14,501 bases of DNA from DATARH01 sp035570495 (GCA_035570495.1 DATMLO010000253.1:1-14501); one strand, 5' to 3'. Shown: positions 1-8,025, counted from the first letter of the stretch. Numbers and translations: made by a program. The notes: generated from the letters alone by a model not told the origin.

Positions 1-965
1 TCACCGCCCAACAATATCGGGAAGACTTGAAGCATGCCGGGTTTGGGGACGGCGCCTACGCATTCAACTACTATCCGCGATGGCCCATCGACCCTAAGTC
101 ACGAAACATATCGGCGACCGTGAGCGGGACTGGCTTTCGTCTGCGCGAGGTGATCAAGCCGCGCCGGCGTCCGGACGATCCCGGCGAACCGTCCTTTACC
201 CCAGTCGATCCTTGGCCGATGCCGTCTAGAGAAGATTGCGGTTTCTATCATTGCCTGAATTTTCCAGCAGGTGAGACGATCGAGAACGCAAACTGGGATC
301 TGCGCGGGCGTTTCGAAAGCTACATCGGCGGCTATCCCGTGCGGGGCAAGAGCGTGCTCGATGTCGGAACCGCCTCCGGGTTTCTCGCATTTTCGGCCGA
401 GGAGGCGGGGGCCGCGAGCGTCACGGCCGTCGATGCGCTGCACGCTCGCGAATTCGAGCGCATCCCTTTCAAGGACAGTCTCCACACGGCGGATCGGCGG
501 TTGTGGATCGCCGAGACCGAGGAGAATTTGAAGCGCCTAAAAAACGGCTTCTGGTACGCCTGGCACAAGAAAGGCAGCTCTGTCGATGTCGTTTACGCGC
601 CGGTGTCGCAGCTTTGGCGGTGGGACAGAAAATTCGATGTCGTTATCGCGGGCGCCATTGTCGAGCATCTGTCCGACCCCGTCCCGTTTCTTACTGCACT
701 GGCCGGCCTTGCCTCCGAGGCGGTGATCATAGCGCACACCCAGGTGGTCGATTCCGAACAACAATTTATGGAGACGCTTAATTCCTGGGACATACCTCAG
801 TTCAACTACAGCTGGTGGATTCTTTCCAAGGGATTGTACAATCGGGTATTTGGAAATCTCGGCTTCGAATGCGAATTTGCCGCGACTACGGCGAAATGCA
901 ACGAGCTCAATCCGCCAATCGAGGTCGGAAAACCAACGATTATCGCCAGGCGCCAAAAACGATAA
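1..965 (+). CDS. SAM-dependent methyltransferase with N-terminal glycan-locus module (5' end outside window)
   Basis: This is the 3' part of a gene that begins before the window. The frame is open from base 3, and its first visible residues (TAQQYREDL..AGFGDGAYAF) match the middle of the N-terminal module in the genes at 6534 and 7749, so the TTG at 27 is not a real start. About 320 residues are visible and roughly 45 are missing, by comparison with those paralogues. After the module and a proline-rich linker comes a class I methyltransferase: motif I SVLDVGTASGFLAF (around bases 351-390), then an acidic loop VTAVDA, then FDVVIAGAIVEHLSDP (around 633-680), the usual motif IV/post-IV segment. 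The acceptor cannot be read from sequence. The glycosyltransferases immediately downstream make a sugar or glycan substrate likely. The methyltransferase class is secure; the substrate is inference. Confidence 0.88.
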   Translation, partial: TAQQYREDLKHAGFGDGAYAFNYYPRWPIDPKSRNISATVSGTGFRLREVIKPRRRPDDPGEPSFTPVDPWPMPSREDCGFYHCLNFPAGETIENANWDLRGRFESYIGGYPVRGKSVLDVGTASGFLAFSAEEAGAASVTAVDALHAREFERIPFKDSLHTADRRLWIAETEENLKRLKNGFWYAWHKKGSSVDVVYAPVSQLWRWDRKFDVVIAGAIVEHLSDPVPFLTALAGLASEAVIIAHTQVVDSEQQFMETLNSWDIPQFNYSWWILSKGLYNRVFGNLGFECEFAATTAKCNELNPPIEVGKPTIIARRQKR

Positions 966-1085
966 TCAATTCATCGGGGGAAGGACGACCTTAAGGGATT
1001 GTAATTCTTGCGAGTGCCTGCGCATAGCGCGGTATCGGACTACTGGCTCAATGCTGTGAGCCGTTCGCGTTTGGGGGCCCACCAT

Positions 1086-3923
1086 ATGGCATTGAGGCGA
1101 AAAAGACCGCGACCCAGCCCGACCGATCTCGCCGACCAGGCGCGTGACGCGGGGCAATGGGGGGTCGCCGCGCAGTATTACGAGCTCGCCCTCAAGCGGG
1201 ACCCCGAGCTACCCGACATCTGGGTGCAGTATGGTCACGCCCTGAAGGAGTCGGGTCGCGTCGCGCAGGCCGAAGCGGCCTACAGGACGGCGCTCGCGTA
1301 TGAACCGGCGGCGGCCGACACGCATTTGCAGCTGGGTCACGCGCTCAAGCTCGAAAGCCGGCCGGAAGAGGCGCAAGCCGCCTATCTGCGCGCGCTCGTC
1401 CGTGACCCGTTGCTGCCGTATCCGCGCGAGGAGCTACGCAGCTTTGGGTGGTCCGAGGCTGAGTTGGCCGAGTTATGCGGGCTGGCGGAAGGACGGATCG
1501 ACGATGAAGCGTCAGGCGAAATTGCCGTTGCCCCTCCGAGCGCTGCGGCGGGCGGGGCACTGGCCGATATCGCGGTCGTCCCGGTTCCCGCTGCTCACGA
1601 GACATTGCCGCTGGCTCCGGCTCCCGAGTTGGATTGGGCCAGAGACTTCGACGAGGGATGGTATCTTGCGCGCTATCCCGATGTCGCCGACGCGGGGATG
1701 GAACCGTTCGAACATTTTATTAAGCACGGTTTGCACGAGGGGCGCGCGCCAAACGCCAGGGCCGGGGCGGCCGATGTCGTGGCGCGTTTTGATGCCGACT
1801 GGTACGCCGCGTACTACACGGATGTCTTGCAGTCGAGAATGGACCCGCTCGAACATTTCCTGAAATATGGCCTCCAAGAGAGAAGAAAGCCCAATGCCGA
1901 GGAGGCGGCGGCTGGAGCCTGGCGCCCGGTAGCCGATGCCGAGATCCATTGTTTAAAGGAGCCGACCTTCACCGGCGAGGTGGCGCTCTTTGTGACGCAC
2001 TCGCCGCATGGCCGGCTGAAAGCGCATGTCCGTCATTATCTCGACTGTCTGAGGCGGCACGGCGTTGCTGCGGTGCTGATCGTCGCCGCCGACGAGCCTT
2101 TCTTGGAAGATGACGCCGATCTTGTCGATGCCGTGGGCGGCCTCTTTGTTCGCGCGAACGAGGGTTACGATTTCGCGGGCTGGGCGCATGTCCTTCGGCT
2201 TCACCCGGAGCTTTTCAACGCCGAGATCCTTTACCTAGCAAACGACAGCCTGATCGGACCAGTCAACGACGCCAGATTTGCCTATCTATTGCAGAAGATC
2301 CGCAGCAGCGCCGCGGACCTTGTCGGGCTGACAGAAAACTATGAGAGAGGCTGGCACATCCAAAGCTATTTTCTGGCGCTGAAGCGGCGGGCGCTGTCGT
2401 CCAGTGCATTGCACAAGTTTATCAATGACATCGTTTCCTACGAGGATAAGGAAGACGTCATAAACAACTACGAAACCAAGATTGCGCCATATTTAAAAGA
2501 CGCCGGTTTTTACTGCGAGGCGGTATTTCACGATGCCAGAAATCCCACGATTTATCACTGGAAGTATCTGATCGAGGCCGGGTTTCCGTTCGTCAAGGCG
2601 AATGTTGTCGGTGGGGCCTTCGCCGGTATCGACATCAGCGATTGGCAAGGCATTCTAGCGGGCCGGGGATATGACGCGTCGCTTGCCGAGCGCACCCTGG
2701 CGGAAGCCAAAGCACCGCCGCGATTGCCGGATGGCCTGGGGCTGCGGCGGCCCGCCTTGGCCCAGCCCCCAGCCTGGAAACGCCCGCACGACCTGAAGAT
2801 TTCGTTTATCGGCCCGTGGAATTACAGCAATGGGCTCGGTGTGGCCAGCCGCGGTTATGTTTCGGCACTGCGCCATGCCGGCTTCCCGGTGAATTTTCAT
2901 CCGGTCAAAAAGGCGTTTCATATCCACCAGCAGGTGGGCCCGGCTTTCGACATCAGCGATTTCGATGGCCCGGCGGATGTTGCGATCGTCCATTTGAACC
3001 CCGACGGATGGCCTGCGCTGCTGACCGACGCGCAGCGCAAAATCATTTACGACGCCAAGCTCAGCATCGGGCTGTGGGTATGGGAAATGGCGGTGCTGCC
3101 CGACAACTGGTTCCCGTTCTTCGATCAGGTCGGCGCAATCTGGTCGCCCAGCCGCTACTGCGCCGATATCTTTTTGTCGCGCGCGAAGGTCCCGGTCGAG
3201 GTGGTGCCGCACGTCGTCCCGCTCCCGTGCCCCGATGCCGACCCGACACAAGCCGACCATGTAAAGCAGGGGCTCGGGCTGTCTCCGAGCGACCGGATTA
3301 TCCTCTACGCCTTTGACGGGTCGAGCTATCTCGTGCGCAAGAACCCGTTCGCCCTGCTCCATGCGTTTGCGCGCTCGGGGCTCGGCGGCGAGGGTTGGCG
3401 GCTGGTGCTGAAGGCAAAGCATCTCTACGACTCGCCAGCGCAGGGCGAGCGGCTGCGCCAGGAGGTCGACCGCGCCCAGGGGGCGGTCCTGATCGACCGC
3501 CTCGCCAACGTGTCGGCGATGAGCCAATTGATGCAGGCGGCGGACATATACGCCTCGCCGCATTGCTCGGAGGGGTTCGGGTTGACCATCGCCGAGGCCA
3601 TGGCGAAGGGCAAGCTGGTGATCGCCACCGACTATGGCGGCAGCGCCGATTTTCTCGATGCGCAATGCGGCTTCCCGGTGCCGTATCACCTGCGCACGCT
3701 CGACGACGACTACGGTCATTACACGCGCGACGGCGGCGTCTGGGCGCACATCGACGAGGATCGGCTGACCGAGGCGCTGATCGCGGCGGCCGGGCTTGTC
3801 GCGGCGGGCGACCTGCGCCGCGGCGAAATGGCTCGTCGGCGCATCGGCCAGCGGTTCTCGCCCGCGGCGGTCGCGGCCAGAATGCGGGACAGCATCCTGC
3901 GGCTGGCGGAGCAGGCCAGGTGA
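1086..3923 (+). CDS. Multidomain glycosyltransferase: TPR + FDxxWY repeats + RgpF-like domain + GT4
   Basis: A 945-residue cytoplasmic or membrane-associated glycan-assembly enzyme. Domains in order: about three TPR helices (residues 15-115; WVQYGHALKESG and LQLGHALKLE pattern); two repeats of period 47 (F188 and F235, pattern FDxxWYxxxYxDV...HFxxxGLxExRxPNA); a rhamnan-synthesis RgpF-like domain (about 298-520; ALFVTHSPHGRL, YDFAGW 361-366, LANDSLIGP); and a GT4-type glycosyltransferase (about 570-930) starting LKISFIGPWNYSNGLG and carrying the EX7E motif E829-GFGLTIA-E837, the donor-nucleotide/phosphate site. RgpF-family domains take part in rhamnose-containing polysaccharide synthesis, so it may perform two transfers. 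The start chosen is ATG 1086, because MALRRKRPRPSPTDLADQARD is a typical beginning for these TPR glycosyltransferases. An in-frame TTG at 1008 with AAGGGA at 993-998 would add 26 atypical residues and cannot be excluded. Its stop overlaps the next start by 4 bases. Confidence 0.9.
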   Translation: MALRRKRPRPSPTDLADQARDAGQWGVAAQYYELALKRDPELPDIWVQYGHALKESGRVAQAEAAYRTALAYEPAAADTHLQLGHALKLESRPEEAQAAYLRALVRDPLLPYPREELRSFGWSEAELAELCGLAEGRIDDEASGEIAVAPPSAAAGGALADIAVVPVPAAHETLPLAPAPELDWARDFDEGWYLARYPDVADAGMEPFEHFIKHGLHEGRAPNARAGAADVVARFDADWYAAYYTDVLQSRMDPLEHFLKYGLQERRKPNAEEAAAGAWRPVADAEIHCLKEPTFTGEVALFVTHSPHGRLKAHVRHYLDCLRRHGVAAVLIVAADEPFLEDDADLVDAVGGLFVRANEGYDFAGWAHVLRLHPELFNAEILYLANDSLIGPVNDARFAYLLQKIRSSAADLVGLTENYERGWHIQSYFLALKRRALSSSALHKFINDIVSYEDKEDVINNYETKIAPYLKDAGFYCEAVFHDARNPTIYHWKYLIEAGFPFVKANVVGGAFAGIDISDWQGILAGRGYDASLAERTLAEAKAPPRLPDGLGLRRPALAQPPAWKRPHDLKISFIGPWNYSNGLGVASRGYVSALRHAGFPVNFHPVKKAFHIHQQVGPAFDISDFDGPADVAIVHLNPDGWPALLTDAQRKIIYDAKLSIGLWVWEMAVLPDNWFPFFDQVGAIWSPSRYCADIFLSRAKVPVEVVPHVVPLPCPDADPTQADHVKQGLGLSPSDRIILYAFDGSSYLVRKNPFALLHAFARSGLGGEGWRLVLKAKHLYDSPAQGERLRQEVDRAQGAVLIDRLANVSAMSQLMQAADIYASPHCSEGFGLTIAEAMAKGKLVIATDYGGSADFLDAQCGFPVPYHLRTLDDDYGHYTRDGGVWAHIDEDRLTEALIAAAGLVAAGDLRRGEMARRRIGQRFSPAAVAARMRDSILRLAEQAR

Positions 3924-5386
3924 CGACATTCGCGTCATTGTCTTCGCTCGACGCGGACGACTTCACGTCGATTGCGCTGACGCCGGACGGCCGCGTGTCA
4001 AGCCGGATGGCGACGGCTTTGCCCGACAAGCGCGACCACTGGGTCGTGATCGCGCCCGCCGCGGTTCGCTTTCATCCGCGCTTCCAGGAGATCGTCCGGC
4101 AAGAGGGTCACCGCCGGCCCGATGTCGACCTGTTTTACGGCGACGAGATCGAGCCCACGGCCGGCGGCGGCGCTGGCTGGGATCTGGTCCTGAAACCGGA
4201 CCTCGACCTGGCGTTGCTGATCGCCGACGACTATGTCGGGGTCCCGCTCGTCGTACGGGCGTCGGCGATGCGCCGGCTCGGCGAGTTGCGACCCGCGGCA
4301 GGCACCGCGGCCGCCTACGAGCTGGTGCTGCGGGCATTGTCGGCCGGGCTCGGCATCACGCGGATCACCGAACAGCTCGCGGCACACCGGCGGGCGAGAC
4401 CGCGGCCAAGGATCGACGACCGGCGGGCGGCGCTGCAGGCCTGGCTCGCGGACACGGCCAGTCCGTTCGACATCACCGACGGGCTCGTTCCCGGGACGTT
4501 GCGGCTGCAAAGACGATTTGCGGCGTTTCCGGATGTCACGCTGGTCATCCCGACCCGGCAAAGCACGCGCCCCGACGATCGCGGCGCCGGGTGCGGGCAG
4601 CCCTACATCCTGGATCTGCTGGACAGCGTCGCGCGCACCGATTGGCCAATGGACCAGCTGCGCGTGGTGATCGGCGACGATGTCGCCTCCGACCATGTTT
4701 ATGGCGGGCAGCGCTGGCCGTTCGACATGCGGCGCCTCGTCACCAGTCGCGGCGATGGCAAATTCAACTATGCCGAAAAGATCAACCGGTTGTGGCGAGC
4801 CGCCGAGACCGAGCAGATCGTGATCATGAACGACGACATGGTCGTCCGGTCGGCGGATTGGCTGCAGGCATTGCTGACCTTTTCGATGCAGGACGATGTC
4901 GGCGTCGCCGGCGCGCGGCTGATCTATCCCAACGACACCATTCAGCACGCCGGCATACCCGGCGGGCTGTTCGGCATGTGCGCGCATGCCTGGCTCGGCC
5001 AGCCGGCGGCGGCGCCGACCTATCAAAACTGGGCGCTCGTCCACCGCGAATGGTCGATGATGACGGGCGCGGTGCACGCAACGCGCAAAAGCGTCCTCGA
5101 GCTCCTCAACGGATTTGACGAACGGTTCAGCCTGGAATTCAACGACGTGGACTTTTGCCTGCGCGCGCGGATGCTGGGCTACCGCAACGTCTACACGCCG
5201 TTTGCCGAGCTCGTGCACCACGAAAAGGCGTCGCGCGGCGAGGTGCTGCCGCCGGGCGGCGAACTGGCGCTGTTTCTGAAGCGGTGGGGCGAATTTCTGG
5301 AGCACGATCCGGCCTATCACCCGATGCTCGCGCGCGACCGGTTCCAGATCGGGCCGGTTGACCATCCGGGCGGCTGGTGGCAATAA
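3920..5386 (+). CDS. Family 2 glycosyltransferase, with an extra degenerate GT-A-like half at the N-terminus
   Basis: A 488-residue inverting GT2 enzyme of the O-antigen/surface-polysaccharide type. The main GT-A domain begins with VTLVIPTRQ at residue 206, carries the nucleotide-sugar/metal motif N304-D305-D306 in IVIMNDDMVV, then an IQHAG-type segment and the acceptor-side GFDERF...FNDVDFC (408-413), and ends with the characteristic LVHHEKASRG (H433, H434, E435). Residues about 40-175 resemble the second half of another GT2 domain (VDLFYGDE 69-76, LKPDLDLALL from 91, then DYVGVPLVVR), so the protein looks like a tandem GT-A arrangement whose first unit is probably non-catalytic. The start is GTG 3920, inside the GTGA overlap with the preceding stop; the same frame is open far upstream only because it shadows the upstream gene. 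The overlap implies translational coupling with the large GT and a shared product. Confidence 0.9.
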   Translation: MTTFASLSSLDADDFTSIALTPDGRVSSRMATALPDKRDHWVVIAPAAVRFHPRFQEIVRQEGHRRPDVDLFYGDEIEPTAGGGAGWDLVLKPDLDLALLIADDYVGVPLVVRASAMRRLGELRPAAGTAAAYELVLRALSAGLGITRITEQLAAHRRARPRPRIDDRRAALQAWLADTASPFDITDGLVPGTLRLQRRFAAFPDVTLVIPTRQSTRPDDRGAGCGQPYILDLLDSVARTDWPMDQLRVVIGDDVASDHVYGGQRWPFDMRRLVTSRGDGKFNYAEKINRLWRAAETEQIVIMNDDMVVRSADWLQALLTFSMQDDVGVAGARLIYPNDTIQHAGIPGGLFGMCAHAWLGQPAAAPTYQNWALVHREWSMMTGAVHATRKSVLELLNGFDERFSLEFNDVDFCLRARMLGYRNVYTPFAELVHHEKASRGEVLPPGGELALFLKRWGEFLEHDPAYHPMLARDRFQIGPVDHPGGWWQ

Positions 5387-5503
5387 GGGGCGCTCCCGCA
5401 GGGCGAAGGCGGCGCTCCACGTTCACACAAACACGCAAGAACAACGCAGGGCGACGGATACGACGGAATCCCAGATCAGCTCGCGAGCGCCGCGGAGAGA
5501 GAA
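5387..5503 (+). other. 117-base spacer with a perfect 10-base palindrome
   Basis: A gene-free gap between the GT2 gene and the next methyltransferase. It contains the perfect palindrome GCTCGCGAGC at 5479-5488, shortly before the GGAGAGAG ribosome-binding site (about 5494-5501), and two copies of GGCGCTCC (5389-5396 and 5410-5417). No T-rich terminator or convincing -35/-10 pair is visible. The palindrome could be an operator or a chance GC-rich match. Confidence 0.35.
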
Positions 5504-6451
5504 ATGGATAGGATCGAACAATTGCTTGGATCCATCACTCCCGATCGGCTCGGGATTGAAATTGGCCCGTGGTTCAGTCCTATCACCGCGAAATCCAAAG
5601 GCTACCGGTCACTAATCCTGGATGTGTACGACCGCGAGCAGCTCAGGGATTTGGCTCGTAAAGATCCCGGAATACCCAAGGAGATGGTCGAAAACATCGA
5701 GGATGTCGATTTGGTCGGACAGGCGATGGAGCTTGCGCACCTGGTCGAGGAACGAGGCCTGACTGGGCAGATCGACTACGTCATCTCCTCACACAACTTT
5801 GAGCACCTGGCGGATCCGATCCGGTTCGTGCAGGCTTGCGAAAAGGTTCTGAGGCCGGGCGGCGCGCTGTCGATGGCGATCCCCGACCGCCGGACGTGCT
5901 TTGACTACTTTCGGCCATGGAGCACGACCGGCGAGCTGCTTGACGCATTCTGGGAACGCCGCGATCGGCCGACGCCGGGTCAGCTGTTCACCCATTACGC
6001 GTTGCATGCCTACGGCCATATTGGCGGCACCGACCTGACGGGTTGGCAGATCGACTCGGACCCGGCCCAAATCCGGGTCGTGGGCGATCTGCAAACCGCC
6101 TTTTCCCAGGCGCTGTCGCAGCGGACGACGCCGGACATCTGGCCGGACGCGCATTGCTGGACGTTCACGCCCGCCTCGTTCGAGTTGATCGTCGCCGACC
6201 TGCAGGCGCTTGGCTTGATAAAGATGCAAGTCGCCAAAATCCTCGGACCGAACGGGCACGAGTTCTACGCCCATTTGGTCAATGACCCGGCGAAAGCTCC
6301 CGATCTCGCCTCTCCCGAGTTCGCGCGCCGTCGCACGGAACTCCTGCACCGGGTGAACGACGAGGCCGGGGTCAACTCGATGGCTGCGATGGCTCGCGAT
6401 CGAAAAAACAGCGCTGTCCCGGCATTAGCCAATACCGGCGCTTTACCATAG
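5504..6451 (+). CDS. SAM-dependent methyltransferase without the N-terminal module
   Basis: A 315-residue class I methyltransferase. Motif I is unusually close to the N-terminus: LGIEIGPWFSPI at residues 16-27, in the 'IEIGP...sP' form found in methyltransferases of polysaccharide and cell-wall loci. The later motifs are IDYVISSHNFEHLADP (90-105), VLRPGG (115-120) and MAIPDRR (124-130), a standard layout in which the PGG turn precedes the beta-5 strand. The C-terminal third holds the likely acceptor-binding insert and a short charged tail. ATG 5504 is supported by GGAGAGAG a few bases upstream and by the closeness of motif I, since a later start would remove it. Unlike the methyltransferases at 1-965, 6534 and 7749, it lacks the glycan-locus module. 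It sits directly after the two glycosyltransferases, so a sugar-linked acceptor is likely but not proven. Confidence 0.88.
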   Translation: MDRIEQLLGSITPDRLGIEIGPWFSPITAKSKGYRSLILDVYDREQLRDLARKDPGIPKEMVENIEDVDLVGQAMELAHLVEERGLTGQIDYVISSHNFEHLADPIRFVQACEKVLRPGGALSMAIPDRRTCFDYFRPWSTTGELLDAFWERRDRPTPGQLFTHYALHAYGHIGGTDLTGWQIDSDPAQIRVVGDLQTAFSQALSQRTTPDIWPDAHCWTFTPASFELIVADLQALGLIKMQVAKILGPNGHEFYAHLVNDPAKAPDLASPEFARRRTELLHRVNDEAGVNSMAAMARDRKNSAVPALANTGALP

Positions 6452-6476
6452 CTTTCAGGATGCGGCTATTGAGCAC

Positions 6477-6491
6477 GCGCCCAATGGGCGC
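6477..6491 (+). repeat. Small perfect hairpin in the leader of the methyltransferase at 6534
   Basis: GCGCCC-AAT-GGGCGC, a 6-base stem with a 3-base loop, lies between the stop at 6451 and the ribosome-binding site at 6523. It has no T-run, so it is a weak terminator candidate. It could mark the junction at which the duplicated module begins, an mRNA-processing stem, or nothing. Confidence 0.35.
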
Positions 6492-6522
6492 ATAGACCGA
6501 CCGGATTATCACACCAATCACG

Positions 6523-6528
6523 AGGAGG
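6523..6528 (+). promoter_or_regulatory. Ribosome-binding site fixing the TTG start at 6534
   Basis: AGGAGG followed by five bases (CGAAA) and TTG. The same arrangement, GGAGG-CGAAA-CTG, is found before the paralogue at 7749. The conserved spacing identifies both initiation codons, although neither is ATG. Confidence 0.8.
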
Positions 6529-6804
6529 CGAAATTGCCGGTCAGGGGATCTCTGGACGTGTCGACCAGCGGCCTGATCGCCGGATGGGCATGGGACAGCG
6601 ACCATCCGGAGCAGCGTGTCACGGTAGAAATACTGGCTGACGGAAAGCGACTGGCGCAGGTAACCGCCGAGCACTATCGCGAGGACTTGAAAAAGGCCGG
6701 GATGGGCGACGGGAGCCATAGTTTCCAGTATATCCCGCCGTCTCAAATTAATTTCGACGGCCAAAATATATCGGCCGTCGTTGCGGGCTCCGACGTGTGT
6801 CTCC
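6523..6804 (+). repeat. Duplicated DNA: RBS plus N-terminal module, copy A
   Basis: This segment is clearly similar at DNA level to 7738-8025. It runs from the GGAGGCGAAAnTGCC initiation region through the whole module, with long identical stretches such as GTCACGGTAGAAAT and CGACCATCCGGAG. Similarity stops where the methyltransferase domains begin, as expected for duplication or gene conversion of the 5' part only. Confidence 0.75.
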
Positions 6805-7616
6805 AGCGTCCGAACCCGTCCTCGGCTGCCGAACTGCAGCGACAGTCGCGCGCTTTCGGGTGGTTTCACTCGGTCGATTTGGGAGACGGTCATTGGACAG
6901 CCGGTCACAAGACACCTGAACACATGAAGGCGGAGCTGGATCATTGGCAATTTCCTGCCGACCTTTCGGGGAAAACGGTTCTCGACATCGGATGCGCCGA
7001 TGGGGGGTGGTCCGTCGCCGCGATACGACACGGGGCGCGTTCGGTTCTGTCGATCGACGAGCAGATGACCGATGGACTGCGCTTCCTTCTCGACAAAAAA
7101 GTCTTTCCCCTCGAATATCGGAAAATAGATCTGTTTTCTCAAGATTTCTTGGATCTTCCAGTGTTCGATGTCGTTATATTTTGCGGGGTGTTATATCATG
7201 TCCAAAACCCTATCGAAGCGTTGAAGCGAGTTCGGTTAAAGGTACGAGAGTTGGTGGTTTTCGAGACTCATATAAATGAGTCCCTAGGGACGTCTGTTCC
7301 TTACATGGTTTATTATGAAACGAACGAACTGGGAAACGATCCTAGCAATTGGTGGGGCCCTAACACCTCATGCCTCGAGGCAATGTTGAGGACTTCGGGA
7401 TTTAGCAGCACAAGAATCTCCATAATCGACAGCGCACCAGGAAACGCACGCGTCTGTTATCATTTGCGGCCAGACGAGGTGTCGCTTTATTCACAGATAA
7501 TTACGTCGGCCACTGGTAGTCACAGTATGCTCGAAGAATATCGCGACAAAGTAAATCGTTTTAGTGCTAGGATTATCGACCTTGAACGGCAATTAAGGCA
7601 GCTGAAAGGGGACTAA
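6534..7616 (+). CDS. SAM-dependent methyltransferase (CmoB/Methyltransf_9-like domain) with N-terminal glycan-locus module
   Basis: A 360-residue two-part protein. Residues 1-93 are the shared module: GSLDVSTSGLIAGWAWDS, then VTVEILADGK, YREDL, GMGDGSHSFQY and ISAVVAGSD, which reads like a small beta-sandwich. Residues about 100-330 are a class I methyltransferase: VLDIGCADGGWS (149-160), VLSIDEQ, and FDVVIFCGVLYHVQNP (211-226). The 'CGVLYHvqnP' and 'VFETH' segments resemble the CmoB/DUF1698-type methyltransferase group. The last 27 residues (from MLEEYRDKVNRF) look like a short coiled coil. The start is TTG 6534, set by AGGAGG at 6523-6528. The module half is G+C-rich and nearly the same DNA as the gene at 7749, whereas the catalytic half is strikingly A+T-rich (7141-7200 has 23 G/C in 60), so the gene looks like a fusion of parts with different histories. 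The substrate is unknown. Confidence 0.88.
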   Translation: MPVRGSLDVSTSGLIAGWAWDSDHPEQRVTVEILADGKRLAQVTAEHYREDLKKAGMGDGSHSFQYIPPSQINFDGQNISAVVAGSDVCLQRPNPSSAAELQRQSRAFGWFHSVDLGDGHWTAGHKTPEHMKAELDHWQFPADLSGKTVLDIGCADGGWSVAAIRHGARSVLSIDEQMTDGLRFLLDKKVFPLEYRKIDLFSQDFLDLPVFDVVIFCGVLYHVQNPIEALKRVRLKVRELVVFETHINESLGTSVPYMVYYETNELGNDPSNWWGPNTSCLEAMLRTSGFSSTRISIIDSAPGNARVCYHLRPDEVSLYSQIITSATGSHSMLEEYRDKVNRFSARIIDLERQLRQLKGD

Positions 7617-7748
7617 TTTATCGCTTAGCTCACGGCACCGGCTGAAAATCGACGACCGAAGCGGTGCGTACGCGAGACGCGCTCATTGATCGGTGTCGAG
7701 TGGCCGCATACAACGAGCAGATCGTGACTCCAACCACCGGAGGCGAAA
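7617..7748 (+). other. 132-base leader before the CTG-start methyltransferase
   Basis: No gene is seen. An in-frame TGA at 7725-7727 limits how far upstream the next gene can start. The last 45 or so bases resemble the leader of the gene at 6534 in scattered positions (for example CGCATA...CGA...CCAA...GGAGGCGAAA), suggesting the duplication included part of the leader. No terminator or clear promoter was recognised. Confidence 0.4.
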
Positions 7749-8025
7749 CTGCCCTTTAGCGGATTTCTCGATGTGTCGAGCGATGGCCTGATCGCCGGCT
7801 GGGCATGGAACAGCGACCATCCGGAGCGGCGGGTCACGGTAGAAATCCTCGCCGACGGTAAACCGGTCGCGCAGGTCGTCGCCGAGCGCTATCGCGAGGA
7901 CCTGCACCGGCAAGGCATCGGCGACGGAGCCTACGGGTTTTCCTGCGCGCCGCCGCTGTCGGTCGACCCCGAGCGTCAGGGCATTTCGGCGCTGATCGCG
8001 GGCACGGACTTCCGGCTCAGGAGAG
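7738..8025 (+). repeat. Duplicated DNA: RBS plus N-terminal module, copy B
   Basis: This is the counterpart of 6523-6804. Protein and DNA similarity begins at the ribosome-binding site and ends just after the ISALIAGTDF segment. A third, more diverged copy is cut by the left edge (bases 3 to about 150). Confidence 0.75.
7739..7743 (+). promoter_or_regulatory. Ribosome-binding site fixing the CTG start at 7749
   Basis: GGAGG lies five bases (CGAAA) before CTG 7749, exactly as in the paralogous gene at 6534, where the codon is TTG. The next candidate start, GTG 7773, is 29 bases from this site and would delete conserved residues of the module. Confidence 0.7.

Noticed and set aside
3395..3919. 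Upstream in-frame extension of the GT2 gene to 3395
   Set aside because: This part overlaps the GT4 catalytic region of the preceding gene in another frame and is R/A/G-rich nonsense. GTG 3920 at the overlap is the natural start.
2655..3938. 427-codon open frame on the minus strand inside the large glycosyltransferase
   Set aside because: It is a shadow of a strongly supported gene in G+C-rich DNA. Its translation is rich in R, A, H and V, with no domain and no ribosome-binding site.
3998..5383. 461-codon minus-strand frame opposite the GT2 gene
   Set aside because: It exactly mirrors the GT2 coding frame. The plus-strand protein has all GT2 motifs and this one has none.
5389..5417. Direct repeat GGCGCTCC as an attachment site or regulator site
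   Set aside because: Eight bases repeated 21 bases apart is expected by chance in DNA this G+C-rich, and no integrase or mobile gene is near.
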